Positions 59,451 through 64,000 of a stretch of DNA of 64,000 nt are shown here, piece after piece. Numbering within the stretch: the stretch's first letter is position 1; every line of letters starts with the position of its first letter. Location: positions 310,001-374,000 of the forward strand of contig JAIUCV010000398.1 in the NCBI GenBank assembly GCA_026724425.1, read 5' to 3'. This stretch comes from Erythrophleum ivorense (lineage: Eukaryota > Streptophyta > Magnoliopsida > Fabales > Fabaceae). The position numbers were made by a program, and so were the translations under genes. Below the pieces are notes generated by a model. The model did no database searches. It was not told the DNA's origin and saw only the letters and a list, made by a program, of their open reading frames with translations.

Positions 59451-62400
59451 GTGATCCTCTATGAATTGATGAAGATAAATGTGACCACCCTTTTTAGTTT
59501 TGTTTTTTAAATGCTTTGTCTATATACAAATTCAATGCAAGCATATGATGCATGAAAAATCTCAAAATTTATAAAATGTAGGATTTTTACTCTTTTTCCT
59601 ATGAAAAATTTCACACCTAAGCTCTTCATCTGTCCCAATAAGAAAGGTTGAACTTTGGATTCTCCTACCAAATTTTCCTTTTGTCATTTGGATGAGAAAA
59701 TTTATTAATGGCTTTTGGTTAGCCAAAAATGCCCTTGAGGGAGTATTCCAACCTAAGAAGACCCAAGGCTTTTGCTTTGACTCATTTTTAAATGATTTTT
59801 CTCCAAATGATTTGTTTGCCATCAACCTTGGACTATTAACTTGAAAAGGCAATCGCTTTTTATCCACTCTTCATCATTAATGATTGAAAGGTTAGTAAGT
59901 TGAATCCCCATTTACCTTATTTAACAATGTCAACACAATCAAACATTAAGGGATACAAACACATAAGCTTAGGAAAAAAAAAATCCTCAACATTAAAAGG
60001 ATGCAGGGACTGATGAAGAAGGTGATCATGTAAAATGGTTAGGGAGTGAAGAGGTAGAATAGACAATGGCTAGACACAATGTGCAGAACAAGAATATGCC
60101 CCAGTCTTATACTTGAAGCATTTTTCTCTAAATATTAGAGAGGTGAAATGCTAAGAAGATGGATATGGTAGGTTAAAAAGAAATTTCACTTTTGGATTTG
60201 AACTCCTTTTGAAAGAAGCAATTGATGTAATTCAAGGTATTTGCTCTGAATCAAACTTTTTACCCCAATTTCAATTATTTTGATTTTTTTAATCATTCCC
60301 GTCAGGAGAATCTGCCCGATTATTTTGCAAACAAGCTAAACCTTAACAAGGACTTCCGATATTTATAATGTGGCCTTGGTAAATAGGTTTACGAAATGAG
60401 AGATATTAGGCTTAAGAATTAACATACCCTTGTCAAGTCTCCCATTAGTCTCCTTCTCTCGTTGCTTTAACAAAAATTTTTTACTCGACATTCACTTAAC
60501 AACAGAGGATGTCTCAAGACTGTAATGAGGTCTAATGGGTAAGGAAGTAGCTTAAGAAAGAAAGGTGAAAAGGCCCAAATATTCATGTGAATTTGCAATG
60601 AGAAATTTGCCATGGTGATTATGCAATCTCGACAATATTTTATAGGTTTGAGCTTTCCTTTCAAGGGATCCTCTTTTTTTTCAATTCTCTTTCTACCTAA
60701 TCCTCCTTTAAAGGACTTTTCTCTTTTGACTTTTTGTGCAATGTAAAACCTCCCTTGGAGGTGAAGTTCCCTTTTGGAATGTATTACTTTTTCAAATTTT
60801 ATTCTGTATGAGATTGCCTTTTTAAGCTTTTTTTTCTATGATTTCTCTTTTCCTTCTCCAATTTGTTTCTTTTTTTCATTTAATTTTTTCTTAGAAGGAA
60901 TCTATTATGGTGCCACAATTACTTTTTTTTATGTGGAATTCTCATTGCTTCCCGAATTCGATTCATATTTGGTATTTGAAGAAATTTTTTTATAAGGCTC
61001 AAAGTGGTTAACAACGGTTAAAAAGTATTTGGATAATTGAAAAAAACTTGACCCTCTCTTGATATTTGAATTATCAACATAAAAATCTGTTAAAGACTTT
61101 CCATCCCAAATGTTTCATGATTAGGGTGAAGGAAATGAACATCACTCTTGGCTCAATTGAGGTGACTAGAGGTTACTCCTTTGTATTTGGGGAAGACAAA
61201 GAATGCCTTGTATCCTAGACATAGTTGCTTGTGGGACATGCATTCACACTTGTAATTTGGTCTTTCCTCTTCTCTTTTTTTTTTTGTTTAGTAATCGAAT
61301 TCAGGGCATATGATTAATTTCAAATCTAACCCTTTTTCACATCGAGTAAATCTTTTTATAAGGAGTTCTGGACATTATTATTTTTAGGTTTTTCGATCAT
61401 TTAAGAAAGACATGTAAGGAAAGAGGTTATGTCAACGTGACTAATGAAACGGGAGGATGCACAGAGGGGGAGAATAGGAACATATGACCATCACATTGAT
61501 AAAGTTAAATAAAATAGTGTCCAATGGAAAGAATCAACTTCTATTAGCTTTAGATTTTAACTATACAGAAGGATATTAACCAAACAAGTATTAATTGATT
61601 ATGATATGATAAGCAATTTCTTTGAGAGCTTAATCGCCACTAAACCCTCATGAAGTCCTATTTCTTATGTCCTTCTATACCATGTTCATGCCTTGTTCAT
61701 GAAGAGGTTGCAACCTTCCTCTTTTTTTCTTAGGGTGCCCCACTGCCTTAGGATTAAGTTTCCAATTTTTGGACAATGCTATTTTAGGTGTGGAGGTTAA
61801 AGGCTAGTGAATGAGGCAAATGGATCATAATTGAGGCAAATGGAAAACGTCTTAATTGAGATGGCTTGGGGTGTTTAACATAGTCAAATTTGATAAATGT
61901 TGATGAGTTTTGAGATGGATGGCTCGAACTTTGAAGTGGAGAAGGTGGAGGTGGACAATAAGTTGAAAGATATAGTGGTATGAAAGGTTAGGAGGCAAAT
62001 AACTAACTTTATCAAGATCTCTGATAGTTTCCTTTTGCCTATTCAAGTGCCACACCTTTTCTTTTTGTTCTTATACCTCAGTTTCTCATCTTGGCCATTC
62101 ATGAGTATAGCTTCTTATTTGAATGTTTAGATTAAGCTAATCTCTCCATTACAAAAAACCAAGAATCCTAAATCTTATAAGTTTCAAGATTTTTTTAACA
62201 TAAAATGCCTTATGACAATGCATGGATATAACTTTATTATGTTGTTTGACTTAAAACTAATGGGTGTTTCGATTTTGGCATGAAGGTTCTTCAAGACAAG
62301 GGATCCTTACTTCCTTTTGGAAACCTACTGCCAAACCTACTGCCCCTATAAGGTAGATTAAGACTACCAATTGATTTAAGAGGAATACTAAACCCTTCTC

Positions 62401-64000
62401 ATTTACATTTATGGTAACAATTTTTCATTGAACCTTTATTTTCCTCAGATACTTATTGCACACAGGGATAAATGAAGTTGGCGAATCATCCTAAGGAAAC
62501 AAACTAAATTTCACATGGATGATGTTTATAAAAAGTCTAGCCAATTTGGATTTCTTTTGACAATTTGTAGGGTCATCTTCAAATCCTCCCATTTTTTCTA
62601 GGATCCTATTGTTTCCTAATGAGGGATGAAGTTAATAGTATCGACTAGCAAAGAGTTCCAATTTTTGCTAGCAACTCAAATCAAAATCTTAATCGACTTG
62701 ACCCTTGCAAGCAATTTGGCCCTTATCTATTTCGAAATTAGACATATGGTATTATGCCAAAGCTTGCTATCTTTATGTAGGTTACCCAAATTTGGCTTTC
62801 CTGATTAATTCGTGAATTATTAGCGTTAGTTGATATTCTTCCACATTTCTCTAGGAGCCTATTGATCTATATGGAGTCATGACTTATTGTTCAACTTGAG
62901 AAGGGATAGTCCCTACACCATCGATATTTAGAACTTTGGTTTTGATGACATTTGATGAAAGCAAGCCAATCTAATGATCTGCTAGCATATGATAGATGTA
63001 ATATTGCGTATGTGCTAGTACATCATTGAAAGCCATGTCTTGGAATAAGAAAAGAATGAAAAATTTAGTACTTTTTCTCAAGAAACTTATTGTTTCATTA
63101 GAGAAAAAGTAGTTGGCAATCAATTTGAGAGAAGTATTCCTTTTTACACAATTAATGTCCTGAAAAATGATTCCAATCTTTACCCAAGACATGATACTCA
63201 ATTGTTGATGTGGCAAAAAATGCTATTATAATTCCCTAAATTTTGAATGTGTTCTTTTTTATGACAAATTTGTTATTTTACAGGGATGAAAATTTTAAAG
63301 AAAGATTTCTTTTTAATATAAAATTGGATTATGCCCTATTTATTATTTTATATAATCTTTTTTTTACATGTATGAAAAAAAAATAAATGTTGGTAGGTTT
63401 CCCTTTCAAGGGATTAGGATGAATGTGGTTATGGCCTCTTCGGGGTTAGAAATCCATTAGGCAAGGGTTAGTTTAATTAACTCATACCTTCATCATAGTT
63501 AACATATGTCAACTGTACAATGACATCTCGTTAACTACTCCAATAAATAGCAACGATATGTCACTTTCTTTATGAATTTTTTTGAATGCATGAATGTGAT
63601 GAGGATATGGTAAAAAAAATGCTCTCCTTTATCTTATTATGAATAAACCCTAGGTTAAGGTCACCGGTTTGCAGAAGTTCGGCTCTAATTATTCGGGAGG
63701 CATCTATAACTTGACTATTAGTGCCTTTTTCGGGGTAGGTCTATGACTCTTAAAATTGTTGGTCCCCAAATTGCCCTATCGTAAGATGAGGATCGCGTTA
63801 TATAAATTTGACCTTGAGAGGAAAAAGATCATATGCAAGTCAAACTCATATAACAAGGTACAATTTAGGCGAAGTCTTCATGATAGCCTTAGGAAGCATA
63901 AGGCTTCACAAAGAAATCAATATAAACCTCTACTAATCTAAGGCACACTCAGACTTGGGTATAGGGCCCATAATGTGTATAAGGTGATTGTGTCTCAGTG
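59451..64000. other. leader or internal part of the Tat/Ogre-like element, no recognised gene
   Basis: Neither strand shows gag, RT or integrase motifs. The longest frame is 101 codons on the minus strand (59562-59867), basic and without a motif I know. The sequence is AT-rich with many short T runs. Confidence 0.45.

Larger units (their letters stand above)
53108..64000 (+). mobile_element. Tat/Ogre-type LTR retrotransposon, LTR and leader (partial)
   Basis: The block starts TGTCACACCTG and soon shows GTAGAGTCGCCACCAA, GGGAGTCGA and TAGTATTAGGCACCCC in order, a signature I know from LTR starts of Tat/Ogre-type plant elements. Later it has the TTGCCCCTCTTTACTT motif found near the LTR end or leader of this group, and serial tandem repeats. 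No gag or pol frame is visible by 64000; Ogre elements have unusually long LTRs and leaders, so these may lie beyond the window. The LTR end could not be fixed; about 56836 is one guess. The lineage call is by motif memory only. Confidence 0.55.

Overview
This is a stretch of plant nuclear genome, very probably a eudicot: it is AT-rich, has genes with GT-AG introns, a predicted chloroplast and a predicted mitochondrial protein, and about 50 kb of nested LTR retrotransposons. Nothing in the sequence fixes the species.

Only two ordinary host genes are visible, both on the minus strand in the first 10.4 kb. At 275-1925 lies the 5' part (four exons) of a GET3/ArsA-type ATPase with an organellar presequence (GET3B-like); the rest runs off the left edge. 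At 3124-10375 is a two-exon gene for a Zim17/DNL-type zinc-finger protein, the helper of mitochondrial Hsp70. Its single 6.7-kb intron contains a decayed 2.4-kb LTR element with recognisable LTRs, primer-binding site and polypurine tract.

From 10.4 to 36.6 kb there is no host gene. A 271-bp Stowaway-like MITE sits inside a 59-bp tandem duplication, and a decayed Helitron helicase tail lies at 13.0-13.4 kb. Then come large LTR-derived blocks. Three solo LTRs of one family (2.8-3.0 kb, ends TGTAACAACC...TACA or CACA) are each bounded by a perfect 5-bp target-site duplication (AGCAC, CCTTA, ATATG). Each carries, about 85-450 bp inside its start, a cluster of short palindromes of the CTCGCTATAGCGAG type.

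From 36.6 to 53.0 kb is a clear nest. An old small LTR element (about 2.6 kb once insertions are removed, with an unrecognised protein remnant) was split by a fourth, longer relative of the solo LTRs (36867-40554) and by a complete but dead 10.1-kb Ty3/Gypsy element (42719-52809, minus strand, TSD AGTAA). That element has gag, protease, RT, RNase H, integrase and a chromodomain-like tail, which points to the Del/Tekay chromoviruses. Many of its lesions, including loss of catalytic residues in RT, RNase H and integrase, are C:G to T:A transitions.

From 53108 to the right edge the sequence looks like the 5' LTR and leader of a Tat/Ogre-type element on the plus strand. It holds four different tandem arrays in series (about 175 bp, about 28 bp with an 82-bp higher-order period, 98 bp and about 95 bp). 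No tRNA, rRNA, CRISPR or prokaryotic feature was seen. All calls are by eye; family names rest on motif recognition, not on database searches.
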